The notes under the pieces are model-generated. The model was not told the DNA's origin, did no database searches, and saw only the letters and a program-made list of their open reading frames with translations. 64,000 nucleotides of DNA from assembly GCF_000008185.1 (NCBI RefSeq), contig NC_002967.9:2356001-2420000 (forward strand), read 5' to 3'. Positions 44,049 through 51,858 of the stretch are shown here, one piece after another; positions within the stretch are counted from its first letter, which is position 1, and every line of letters starts with the position of its first letter. This DNA comes from Treponema denticola ATCC 35405. Its GTDB lineage: Bacteria; Spirochaetota; Spirochaetia; Treponematales; Treponemataceae. A program made the position numbers and the translations under genes.

Positions 44049-44948
44049 CTATACCTTATCTACACTTTTTTTACCCATTAAGCCTGAGGGCCGAATAAGA
44101 AGAACCAATATCAATATCACAAATGCAACAATATCCCTATATCCTGAACTTATATAAGCGGCAAAAAGAGTTTCAAGTAAGCCTATCAATAATCCTCCTA
44201 TAGCCGCTCCGGGGAGAGAGCCCATTCCGCCAAGAACTGCTGCAGCAAATGACTTTAATCCTACAGATGCCCCCATTAAGGTATCTACTCTTTGATAATA
44301 CATTGCAACCATTAAACCTGAAATACCGGCAACTGTAGTTCCTATAAAGAATGTAAGGGTTATAACTCTATTTATATTTATTCCCATAAGTCTTGCAGCA
44401 ACTTGATTTTGAGAAATTGCCCGCATTGACTTTCCTAAGCGTGTACGCGTAACAATAAAAGTTAATACAAGCATTATAATTAAAGTCATAATCAATATGA
44501 GAACCTGAATCCATTGAACCACAGTTCCGCCATAAATAGTAAATTTACCCAGCTTTAATAAATCAGGAAAGTATAATGGAACTGTGCCGAAAATTAAAAG
44601 AACGGAGTTGTTGATTATAGTCTGAACACCGACAGTACTTATTAAAGATGAAATAGGAGCACCTTTTTTTATTCTTATAGGCTCCAAAGCAATTTTATCC
44701 ATAAGAGCACCCAAAAAGGCTGTTATAATTATGGAAGTTAAAAATGTTATAATCAGAGCAATAGGGACCGATACAGTCATAAAGAATTTTAACAAAATGA
44801 ATTGACCTATATACGCAGCCAGCATATAAAAAGAACTATGGGCAAAATTAGTCAGCTCCAACACACCGTACACCATATTAAAACCTATTGTAACCAATGC
44901 ATATGTACTTCCTATGACCAGACCATTAATTAATTGCTGCAATAACAT
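44049..44948 (-). CDS. livH: Liv-type ABC permease LivH
   Basis: A 299-residue permease with about eight helices: LINGLVIGSTYALVTIGFNM, YGVLELTNFAHSSFYMLAAY, RTRLGKSMRAISQNQVAARL and VGLKSFAAAVLGGMGSLPGA. ATG 44948 is chosen over ATG 44960 because GGAGG lies 7 nt before it. It is the first gene of the nine-gene operon, behind a consensus promoter and candidate operators. Confidence 0.93.
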   Translation of the reverse strand: MLLQQLINGLVIGSTYALVTIGFNMVYGVLELTNFAHSSFYMLAAYIGQFILLKFFMTVSVPIALIITFLTSIIITAFLGALMDKIALEPIRIKKGAPISSLISTVGVQTIINNSVLLIFGTVPLYFPDLLKLGKFTIYGGTVVQWIQVLILIMTLIIMLVLTFIVTRTRLGKSMRAISQNQVAARLMGININRVITLTFFIGTTVAGISGLMVAMYYQRVDTLMGASVGLKSFAAAVLGGMGSLPGAAIGGLLIGLLETLFAAYISSGYRDIVAFVILILVLLIRPSGLMGKKSVDKV

Positions 44949-44963
44949 CAGTACCTCCATTTA

Positions 44964-45031
44964 AGTAATTTGTAATTACTGATATATCACTGATATATTT
45001 ATATTGTAAATCAGAATTTTCCGGTTGTCAA
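44964..45031 (-). promoter_or_regulatory. Promoter and candidate operators of the Liv operon
   Basis: The minus strand has TTGACA (45031-45026), exactly 17 nt, then TACAAT (45008-45003). GTTG-T-CAAC, a small palindrome, overlaps the -35 box. Around the start point lie two direct copies of ACTGATATAT (44978-44987 and 44989-44998) at 11-bp spacing, and next to them the perfect inverted repeat AGTAATT-TGT-AATTACT (44964-44980). These are good candidates for sites of the divergent GntR regulator. Confidence 0.7.
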
Positions 45032-45126
45032 CAAAAAAATACAAAAAAATACTTTTTTTAATTTTATTTATTTTTTTTGTTTATACCTCTTACAATTTAT
45101 AATCTAAAATAATATAATGGAAACAA

Positions 45127-45156
45127 TTGTACTAATGCCATAAATTATGTTATACT
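45127..45156 (+). promoter_or_regulatory. Promoter of the GntR regulator gene
   Basis: TTGTAC (45127-45132), 18 nt, TATACT (45151-45156). An overlapping palindrome-like GTATAC follows at 45159-45164. The 260-bp divergent region holds only these regulatory elements. Confidence 0.55.
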
Positions 45157-45219
45157 ACCGTATACATATTTTAAATTTATAAAACTTTAAGGAAAGAAGC
45201 TTGTATAATAAAATTTACT

Positions 45220-45864
45220 ATGACAACCGATAAATTGATAACGAAAAAAAAATCCTTAAAGCAGGATGCTTATATAAAAATATACGACCTCGTAACTGAC
45301 AACACAATCAAACCCGGAGACATAATAAATCTCTCGGACCTTGAGAAATATTTAAAAATAAGCCGAGCTCCAATAAGAGATGCTTTAATAGAACTTTGCA
45401 ATGAAAACGTTTTTAAGAGTATTCCCCGCTATGGATATGAACTAATAACGCTCAGACAAGAAGATTTAGTAGAAATGTTGAATTACCGATTAGTACTGGA
45501 ATGCGGTTTCTTGGAGAAAAACTGGAAAGAAGTCGCTAATAGCGATCATGCCATACTAAATAAACTACTGGAGCATACAAGAGAATTTAGCAATACAAAT
45601 GCGGTAAGTGAATGGCAAAACAATTCCGTATTTCATATAGGTTTATTCAAATTGCATAATAATTCTCATGCTTTACTCAGTTTAGAGCATACAATGAAAA
45701 AAATGACTCGTTTTTTTATTCAAAATTATTGGGAAAAATGGGAAGAAATTACAAAAAAAACTTTCAGCTCACATCATGAAAACATAATTTATGCCATAAA
45801 AAAGAATGATAAAGCAAGAGCCTTAAAACACCTGAGCTCCGATATAGGGGGATTTAAAAGATAA
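45220..45864 (+). CDS. GntR-family regulator, FadR/FCD subfamily
   Basis: A 214-residue regulator. The N-terminal winged helix includes IKPGDIINLSDLEKYLKISR and APIRDALIELCNEN. The C-terminal all-helical FCD domain (residues 80-210) keeps histidines of the usual metal/ligand site (SVFHIGLFKLHNN and SSHHENIIYAIKKND). FCD regulators sense small carboxylates or amino acids. Divergent orientation from the Liv operon makes it the likely controller, relieved by the imported substrate or a product of it. No clear ribosome site at the right distance. Confidence 0.88.
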   Translation: MTTDKLITKKKSLKQDAYIKIYDLVTDNTIKPGDIINLSDLEKYLKISRAPIRDALIELCNENVFKSIPRYGYELITLRQEDLVEMLNYRLVLECGFLEKNWKEVANSDHAILNKLLEHTREFSNTNAVSEWQNNSVFHIGLFKLHNNSHALLSLEHTMKKMTRFFIQNYWEKWEEITKKTFSSHHENIIYAIKKNDKARALKHLSSDIGGFKR

Positions 45865-45869
45865 AATTT

Positions 45870-46331
45870 ATGGGATTAAAAGAAGCACGCGATCATTTAA
45901 GACTGTTTTCACTGGAAGAGAGGATTATAGAATTCGATACCTCAAGTGCGACCGTAGAACTTGCAGCAGAGGCGGTAGGTTGTAAACCCGAATTCATCGT
46001 AAAAACCCTAGCTTTTATGGTAAAAGAAGATCCTATACTCATCCTTCTTGCAGGCTCGGCCCGCATAGACAATGCAAAATTCAGAAAGACCTTTCATTGC
46101 AAAACAAAAATGATGAATGAAGAACAGCTTTTCAATTTTATCGGCCATCCTGCAGGCGGAGTCTGCCCCTTCGGTTTAAAGACTCAAGTTCCTGTTTATA
46201 TAGACGAATCCATAAGGCCCTTGGATTGGGTCTATCCCGCAGCGGGAACCGAAAATACGGCTGTCCGCATGAATGTTCAAGAACTTGAAAAAGCATCAAA
46301 AGCCGTAACATGGGTAAGCGTGAGCAAATAA
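45870..46331 (+). CDS. YbaK/EbsC-type aminoacyl-tRNA deacylase
   Basis: A 153-residue single-domain protein with the family signature FIGHPAGGVCPFGLKT, the lysine of FIVKTLAFMV and the C-terminal YPAAGTENTAVRMNVQEL. YbaK-like proteins hydrolyse mischarged tRNAs such as Cys- or Ala-tRNA-Pro. It begins 5 bp after the GntR gene, with G+C closer to backbone genes, so it may mark the right edge of the acquired block. No ribosome site is visible. Confidence 0.9.
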   Translation: MGLKEARDHLRLFSLEERIIEFDTSSATVELAAEAVGCKPEFIVKTLAFMVKEDPILILLAGSARIDNAKFRKTFHCKTKMMNEEQLFNFIGHPAGGVCPFGLKTQVPVYIDESIRPLDWVYPAAGTENTAVRMNVQELEKASKAVTWVSVSK

Positions 46332-46369
46332 GTTTTTTTCTTGCAAAAACAATACAAAAAACATTTCAC

Positions 46370-46398
46370 TTGACGAATTATAACTAAACCTATATACT
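46370..46398 (+). promoter_or_regulatory. Sigma-70 promoter of the redox cassette
   Basis: TTGACG (46370-46375), 17 nt, TATACT (46393-46398), followed by ribosome site AGGAGG before ATG 46432. Confidence 0.75.
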
Positions 46399-46431
46399 TA
46401 AAAGAGCATTTCAATTATTAGGAGGATTTGC

Positions 46432-47529
46432 ATGAAGAAATTTTACAAAATCTTTATAGCAGCCGTTGTATTTTCGCTTGTTGCATCGGCAGCTTTCGCA
46501 GGCGGTTCCAAAGAGACCGGAATTAAGGAACTGACAAAGAAAGAAAAAGAAGCCGGATGGCGCTATTTTAAACCTATCGGATTTAAGCTGCACCGTCCCG
46601 CATTCTTTGATACCTACAGAGACAATGTTAATGCAGACAGCAGTGTCGGGGAAGAAGACAAGAAAACCGATGAAGTCGTATACAAAGTTTATTTGTATGA
46701 ATTTGCTTCCGATGAGTTAAATGAAAAATATGATGCAATTGTAAGCAACAAACAGTTAAGCCGAGACCAAAAAATTGAAAAGATAAACAAAGAAGTGAAT
46801 CCCTATCTTAAACCTATTTATAAACTCGTTGTTTTGCGCACCCCTCTAATAGGTAAAAAAACACTTGCCGAGCTGACGGGGCTTCCTAACAACGAAGTCA
46901 TCAGAAAGACAAAAGAATTCACACAAGTTTTAGCTATCGCCGATTTTAATGCCGAAGGCTTAAGCGAAAAGGCTGCTGAAATTTATAAAGATATGATTTC
47001 TCAAGTCCGCCCCATCATTCCGACAATTCAGTGTACCGACCCTATTTCTGCTGAAGCGGCAATGATAAAAAATGTAAAAGGCTTAACCTTTAACACTGTT
47101 GACCTTGAAGGCAACAAAATAACAAGTGATATCCTCGCAAAATACGATGTTACGATGATAAATATCTGGGCAACATGGTGTCCTCCATGCAGAGCCGAGT
47201 TACCTGAAATCGCAAAACTATATGAAGCCTTTAAGGACAAGGGTTGTAACATAATCGGTATTACCGGTGATGTAAGCCCTGATGAACAAGATGCTCTTCC
47301 AACAGCCAAAGAATTAATTTCCAAAGCCGGCTGCAAGTACACTGTGGTTCAATACAATGACACATTAAAGCCTATATTGGATAATCTTGCGGCTTGGCCT
47401 ACAACTATATTTGTAGACAAAAAAGGAAATATTATAGCGTCTTCCGTTAATGATATCATCATTGGAAGCCGCGATCTTGCAGAATTTACCGAAGCTATGA
47501 AAAAAGCTTTAAAAGCTGTAGGAAAATAA
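46432..47529 (+). CDS. TlpA-like thioredoxin-fold protein with extra N-terminal domain
   Basis: A 365-residue exported protein. The signal peptide ends near AAFAGG. Residues 30-205 form an unrecognised helical domain, including RYFKPIGFKLHRPAFFDTYR, and residues 215-365 a TlpA/ResA-type thioredoxin domain with active site WATWCPPCRAELPE and cis-proline region AAWPTTIFVDKKGNI. It probably reduces or carries thiols in the periplasm. The N-terminal domain has no counterpart in the second TlpA-like protein at 48.7 kb. First gene of the cassette. Confidence 0.85.
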   Translation: MKKFYKIFIAAVVFSLVASAAFAGGSKETGIKELTKKEKEAGWRYFKPIGFKLHRPAFFDTYRDNVNADSSVGEEDKKTDEVVYKVYLYEFASDELNEKYDAIVSNKQLSRDQKIEKINKEVNPYLKPIYKLVVLRTPLIGKKTLAELTGLPNNEVIRKTKEFTQVLAIADFNAEGLSEKAAEIYKDMISQVRPIIPTIQCTDPISAEAAMIKNVKGLTFNTVDLEGNKITSDILAKYDVTMINIWATWCPPCRAELPEIAKLYEAFKDKGCNIIGITGDVSPDEQDALPTAKELISKAGCKYTVVQYNDTLKPILDNLAAWPTTIFVDKKGNIIASSVNDIIIGSRDLAEFTEAMKKALKAVGK

Positions 47530-47667
47530 ATGAAAAAGAAAATAGCGGCAATACTTGTTATTATTTTAGCATTAAGCTTTACCCTTATAGGAATATACCG
47601 CGGTGAAGTTGCTGTAGTCCTCAAAAAGGCTGTAAATATATGTATGGAGTGTATAGGAATTGGCTAA
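47530..47667 (+). CDS. CD1871A-type CxxC membrane microprotein
   Basis: A 45-residue protein with a basic start (KKKIAAILVIILALSFTLIG after its Met), one membrane helix, and the tail RGEVAVVLKKAVNICMECIG. The ending with N-I-C-x-E-C-I-G-I-G matches the small CD1871A family, known only by its CxxC motif. The ATG follows the TlpA stop immediately, and the end overlaps the next gene by 8 bp, so all three are co-translated. The CxxC near the membrane suggests a thiol relay between the thioredoxin-like and iron-sulfur partners (inference). Confidence 0.85.
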   Translation: MKKKIAAILVIILALSFTLIGIYRGEVAVVLKKAVNICMECIGIG

Positions 47668-48556
47668 ACAAAATAAACAGAAAACACTGAATAAAAAACG
47701 CCATGCAATTCAAGCATTAGGAATGTTGGCAATAGACGGAAACCTTATAGGCTTTTTAAAGGGTCAAATCTATAAGGGCCCTATGAAAAAAGTCTGTATG
47801 CCTGTTTTAAACTGTTATTCATGCCCGGGAGCTTTGTTCGGGTGCCCTATCGGCTCGATACAGGCAACCATTGGAAGCAGCAAATTTAACTTTGCTTTTT
47901 ATGTGGTAGGCCTATTGTCGCTATTTGCAATAGCCGCAGGAAGACTTTTTTGCGGCTATATCTGCCCTTTCGGACTTTTCCAAGACCTATTGGATAAGAT
48001 TCCCTTAAAAAAAATTAAGGTTCCGCAAAAAGTAAACAAGGTTTTAAAGTATCTAAAATACTTTATCCTTGTCTTTTTTGTATTTGTTCTCCCCTTTGCC
48101 TTGCAGGACAAATACGGAATAAGCGACCCTTACTTTTGTAAATATATCTGCCCGTCAGGCATCCTATTCGGAGCAATTCCGCTTATCTCTATGAACAGAG
48201 TTCTCACGGCCTCCTTAGGAGCCTTATTCGGACTAAAATTTACGGTTTTAGCAATCATCACAATGCTTTCAATGATTTTTTACAGGCCCTTTTGCCGCTA
48301 TTTATGCCCCCTCGGAGCCTTTTTAGGCATGTTCAATCCTATAAGCCTCTACCGTTTAAAAATAAACGACAAGTGCATAAAATGCAGAAAATGCGAAAGA
48401 ACCTGTAAGCTGGACATTCCGACATATAAAACCCCCAACAGCCCTGAATGTATAAGATGCGGAGAATGCATCAAGGCTTGTCCCGTAAAAGCTATCGAGC
48501 ACAGCTTTCTTTTTACAGAAAAAAGCACAAATATGGACTTAAACATACAAAAATAA
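47660..48556 (+). CDS. NapH/NosR-like membrane ferredoxin
   Basis: A 298-residue protein with about four helices and conserved membrane cysteine motifs GRLFCGYICPFGLFQDLLDK and RPFCRYLCPLGAFLGMF, plus two 4Fe-4S clusters near the C-terminus (CIKCRKCERTCKL and CIRCGECIKACPVKAI). The family passes electrons from quinol or cytoplasmic ferredoxin to periplasmic partners. An N-terminal CPGALFGCPIG segment adds further cysteines. The start is TTG 47660, inside the end of the microprotein gene. Confidence 0.88.
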   Translation: MAKQNKQKTLNKKRHAIQALGMLAIDGNLIGFLKGQIYKGPMKKVCMPVLNCYSCPGALFGCPIGSIQATIGSSKFNFAFYVVGLLSLFAIAAGRLFCGYICPFGLFQDLLDKIPLKKIKVPQKVNKVLKYLKYFILVFFVFVLPFALQDKYGISDPYFCKYICPSGILFGAIPLISMNRVLTASLGALFGLKFTVLAIITMLSMIFYRPFCRYLCPLGAFLGMFNPISLYRLKINDKCIKCRKCERTCKLDIPTYKTPNSPECIRCGECIKACPVKAIEHSFLFTEKSTNMDLNIQK

Positions 48557-48650
48557 CAATAAATTTTCTCAAAACCCTTGATTATTCCTTAAAGACTAGT
48601 TATATTGACTGGGAAATTTTAGAATTATTTTAAACTATAGGAGTTTACAA

Positions 48651-49259
48651 ATGAAGAAGTTACATTTTTATGTACTAACCGCAATCTTTGCGGGTATTTT
48701 ATTTGCTTCATGCACAAAAACCGAAGCACAGGGAGATAAAGAGGCTGAAAAGCCTTTAACTGCAAAAGAAATTGCAGCAGAATCGGAAGCAAAAATTTTA
48801 AGTGATGGCCAAAACCGTCTTACATTTTCAACAAAGGATCTTGACGGAAATACGGTTACCAGCGACATTTTTGAAAACTATGATGTTACATTGGTAAATA
48901 TTTGGGGAACATTTTGCGGTCCTTGCAAAACCGAATTACCTCATTTGGAAGCCGCTTACAAAGCTTATGCCGATAAAAAAGTAAATGTTATTGCCGTTAC
49001 GGCTGACCTTCCTCAAGATGATGCCGAAACTCTGGCCTTGGCAAAAGACATATGGAAGGATGCCGGATGCACATTTAAGGCACTTGTAACGGTTGACAGC
49101 TTTCTGCCCATGTACGAGCAGCTTGCATGTTTTCCTACAAGCTTTATGGTAGACAAAAAAGGACAAGTTATCCCCGGTACACTTCACCTTGGAAGTTTAA
49201 ATAAGGAAGGTTTTGAAAAACTTTTTGATAAAGCCCTAAAAGCCGTAGCCTCAAAGTAA
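48651..49259 (+). CDS. TlpA-like thioredoxin lipoprotein
   Basis: A 202-residue lipoprotein (lipobox LFASC, Cys near residue 21) with a thioredoxin-fold domain. The active site is NIWGTFCGPCKTELPHLEAA and the cis-proline region is CFPTSFMVDKKGQV. It resembles the C-terminal half of the 46.4-kb protein but has CGPC instead of CPPC, implying a different redox potential. It has its own ribosome site ATAGGAG and a possible promoter in the 94-bp gap. cbiE starts 3 bp after its stop. Confidence 0.88.
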   Translation: MKKLHFYVLTAIFAGILFASCTKTEAQGDKEAEKPLTAKEIAAESEAKILSDGQNRLTFSTKDLDGNTVTSDIFENYDVTLVNIWGTFCGPCKTELPHLEAAYKAYADKKVNVIAVTADLPQDDAETLALAKDIWKDAGCTFKALVTVDSFLPMYEQLACFPTSFMVDKKGQVIPGTLHLGSLNKEGFEKLFDKALKAVASK

Positions 49260-49262
49260 ATT

Positions 49263-49862
49263 ATGCCTTTAACGGTCGCCGGGGCAGGACCCGGAAATAT
49301 AGAACTTTTAACCCAAGAGGCTATACGTGCAATCAAAGATGCCGACATAGTTGCAGGCTTTGAGCGTATAGCTTCCGATGTCAGGCCGATAAGGAATGAC
49401 GTAAAAACTCTAAAGGGAATTTCAGAAATTCTTGATCTACCTATAGAGACAAAAAAAGTTTTAGTCCTTGCCTCAGGCGACCCCTGTTTTTTCGGAATTA
49501 CCGAATTCATCAAAAATAAAAACATAAAAATAGAAAAAGTAATAACCGGCATATCTTCAATGCAATATTTTATGGCTAAAATTCAAAAACAGTGGCAGAC
49601 CCTGCCCTTTTATTCCTTTCACGGAAGAGAAACAGACTTTACGGAAATGCACAGCAAGGATAGCTTTTTTATTCTTACCGATAAGACAAACAATCCCGAC
49701 ATAATTTCGGCAAGACTAAAAGAAGAAGGCTTTAAAGGAAGACTTTTTGTAGGCTATAATCTTTCATATCCGGATGAATCGATTGAAGAATATACCATAG
49801 GCGATAAAATTATAGTAAAATCTTTTTTAAATACGGTATTGGTTCAAAATGAAAAATATTAA
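49263..49862 (+). CDS. cbiE: Cobalt-precorrin-7 (C5)-methyltransferase CbiE
   Basis: A 199-residue tetrapyrrole methylase. The SAM-site motifs are VAGAGPGNIELLTQEAIRAI and VLVLASGDPCFFGITEFIKN, then ITGISSMQYFMAKIQKQW and FYSFHGRETDF, characteristic of CbiE rather than other Cbi methylases. It methylates C5 of the corrin ring. It overlaps cbiT by 14 bp, mirroring the fused CobL enzyme. No ribosome site, so it may depend on coupling to the thioredoxin gene before it. Confidence 0.92.
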   Translation: MPLTVAGAGPGNIELLTQEAIRAIKDADIVAGFERIASDVRPIRNDVKTLKGISEILDLPIETKKVLVLASGDPCFFGITEFIKNKNIKIEKVITGISSMQYFMAKIQKQWQTLPFYSFHGRETDFTEMHSKDSFFILTDKTNNPDIISARLKEEGFKGRLFVGYNLSYPDESIEEYTIGDKIIVKSFLNTVLVQNEKY

Positions 49863-50412
49863 AGATTCCGAATTTATCAGAGGCGAAGTGCCGATGACCA
49901 AATTCAACATAAGAAGCCTATCTATCGCTCATCTTCAAATAGAAAAAGGAGATAAGCTTTTGGATATAGGCGGAGGCACGGGTTCCGTTTCGGTTGAGGC
50001 AGCCTTGCAGGGAGCAGATGTTTTAACAGTTGAATTCGATAAAACGGCTTATGCACTCATAAAAGAAAACGCAAAAAAATTCGGAGTCAAAATAAATCTT
50101 ATTTTAGGGAAAGCACCCGAAGCTCTTTTAGCGGCTGAGTATAAGGATTTACAGTTCGATAAGTGTTTTATAGGCGGAAGCGGCGGCGAATTAAAAAATA
50201 TTTTTGATTATCTGGAAAGCCATTTAAAAAAAGGCGGGATAATTTGCGCTAATTTTATTCTTATAAAAAATTTAAACGAATTTTTAGAACTCCTCGAAAA
50301 ATACGGATATACCGAAATTGAGGCCGATCTTATTCAAACCGCATCAATGGGAAGGACCGGTCTTTTTAAGGGAGAAAATCCCATCTACATTGTAAGAGCT
50401 TGTAAAAGCTAA
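49849..50412 (+). CDS. cbiT: Cobalt-precorrin-6B (C15)-methyltransferase, decarboxylating, CbiT
   Basis: A 187-residue SAM methyltransferase: family opening IKDSEFIRGEVPMTKFNIRS, SAM-binding LLDIGGGTGSVSVEAALQGA, and DKCFIGGSGGELKNIF. It methylates C15 and removes the acetate side chain at C12. With CbiE it forms the two halves of CobL. It is followed by a convergent gene pair of unknown function. Confidence 0.93.
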   Translation: MKNIKDSEFIRGEVPMTKFNIRSLSIAHLQIEKGDKLLDIGGGTGSVSVEAALQGADVLTVEFDKTAYALIKENAKKFGVKINLILGKAPEALLAAEYKDLQFDKCFIGGSGGELKNIFDYLESHLKKGGIICANFILIKNLNEFLELLEKYGYTEIEADLIQTASMGRTGLFKGENPIYIVRACKS

Positions 50413-50433
50413 ACTTTCAAAACCAAATCGGAA

Positions 50434-50751
50434 TTAAAAAATCCTCTCGCGTAAAAACACACAAAAGCTCGCAATAAAAAAAACTATTGGCGCATTTTCA
50501 AAAATTATGGAAAGCAAAGGAAGACTTCCGATAGTAAAAAATTTGGTATTTATAAAACCGAAATATGTAAGCGTATCGGTTAAAATCGAAATATACATCA
50601 AAAACATACCAAGCACAAAAAGAATCATAGAAAGCCTCTTGGTTTTGCTCCATACTATAATTGCGAAAAAAACGGCAACCGCTCCTAAAAACAATTTTGT
50701 AAATAATAAAATAGGATAACCTTCCGATAAAAATTTAACTAAATCATTCAT
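50434..50751 (-). CDS. Small membrane protein
   Basis: A 105-residue protein with three predicted membrane helices (about residues 12-34, 38-62 and 72-97) and a basic C-terminus (FLRERIF). Unrecognised. The start shares one base with the stop of the upstream unknown gene, so the two are co-translated. Confidence 0.6.
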   Translation of the reverse strand: MNDLVKFLSEGYPILLFTKLFLGAVAVFFAIIVWSKTKRLSMILFVLGMFLMYISILTDTLTYFGFINTKFFTIGSLPLLSIIFENAPIVFFIASFCVFLRERIF

Positions 50752-51623
50752 TATTTAATCCTTACGTTTTGTGTTTGAGTTTTAAGAAAATTCTCAAGCT
50801 CGGTGTATACCCTTATTTTCGGCAATATCGACGGAATAGTAAAATCAGGAGACAAAAGAATATGAGAGTCTAAGGCAGCCTTAAAAAAGCACTCATATTT
50901 TTCTTCATTCAACTTTGAAAAAAGATAGGGACCTTCCATATTCCAAAAATGGGAGCATAGTTCCGTTACCCTTTTATAAGATTTTATGTTTTTTGCAAGC
51001 TGCTGTTTTTTATTTTTCCCTCGGGCCGAATTTATCAATTCTTCATCAGAAAGCCTATTCTCGAGTTCTCGCAGGTTAATGAGTCTTATCAAGTCAAAAA
51101 AAGCCTTAGCTAAAACTTCTTTTTCGGCAGCAGAAACTGCACATGATAAAATAGGAAGATCATCTTTAGAAACCGCAATTTTTATTGAAGTGCAAAACGG
51201 GGGATTTACAAAAAAGACTTTTTTTTTCTTTAAATTTTCAGATGAGGGCAAAAAAGGCTTCCAAGTATTTTCCATAATATAAGAGTCAAGAGCGGTTTTA
51301 TTATTTTCTATTTCCAAAAACGAAAAAGCCTTGCTCCATTCCGAAAGAAGGTAAAAATGAGGATGTTCCGGAAAAAGGGAATTTAAGGCTTTTTTAAGCC
51401 TGTAATCGCCTGAAGAAGGCAGGAAGGCATTTAAGCCCTTATCTATACTTTGTTTAAAAATTAATGGAGCCTGATTTTCCCTTCTGCCCAAAATTGACAT
51501 TCCTCCGTCAAGATACATATCCAAAAGTCTTATATTTTTTTCGGTATAAAGATAAAAACCCCGTGCTCTTTTTACATTCCCGTATCGGTTTCTTATTTCA
51601 TCATAAAAATTCATCATGTTCAT
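50751..51623 (-). CDS. Hypothetical protein
   Basis: A 290-residue cytoplasmic-looking protein, with no signal peptide or clear membrane segment. It contains FYDEIRNRYGNVKRARGFYL, LLDMYLDGGMSILGRRENQA and WNMEGPYLFSKLNEEKYECF. I do not recognise a family; the GG-MSILGR stretch is faintly like class-III aminotransferase openings, but no PLP lysine motif follows. A TTG at 51650 extends the frame, and ATGs at 51623, 51617 and 51614 are all possible starts since no ribosome site decides. The 208-bp gap upstream (51651-51858) is A+T-rich with no gene seen. Confidence 0.6.
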   Translation of the reverse strand: MNMMNFYDEIRNRYGNVKRARGFYLYTEKNIRLLDMYLDGGMSILGRRENQAPLIFKQSIDKGLNAFLPSSGDYRLKKALNSLFPEHPHFYLLSEWSKAFSFLEIENNKTALDSYIMENTWKPFLPSSENLKKKKVFFVNPPFCTSIKIAVSKDDLPILSCAVSAAEKEVLAKAFFDLIRLINLRELENRLSDEELINSARGKNKKQQLAKNIKSYKRVTELCSHFWNMEGPYLFSKLNEEKYECFFKAALDSHILLSPDFTIPSILPKIRVYTELENFLKTQTQNVRIK

Positions 51624-51858
51624 TTTCGCAAAAAAAAGCCCTTTATACAAGAGCCTATGGCAGAAAAATTATTTATGGGCATTTCTAAAAAACTGAAGTT
51701 TTTATAGGTTACTTTATAGAATTCCTTTAAAAATTTTCGATTTTTAGGGGCAATCATTACTATTTTCCCTATAAAAAATGACTTTCGGCACTTTTATTTT
51801 AAGCAAAATCGATTAAAATTGAGGCATATCAATCAAAAAAACTTTTTGGAGGTGTTTT

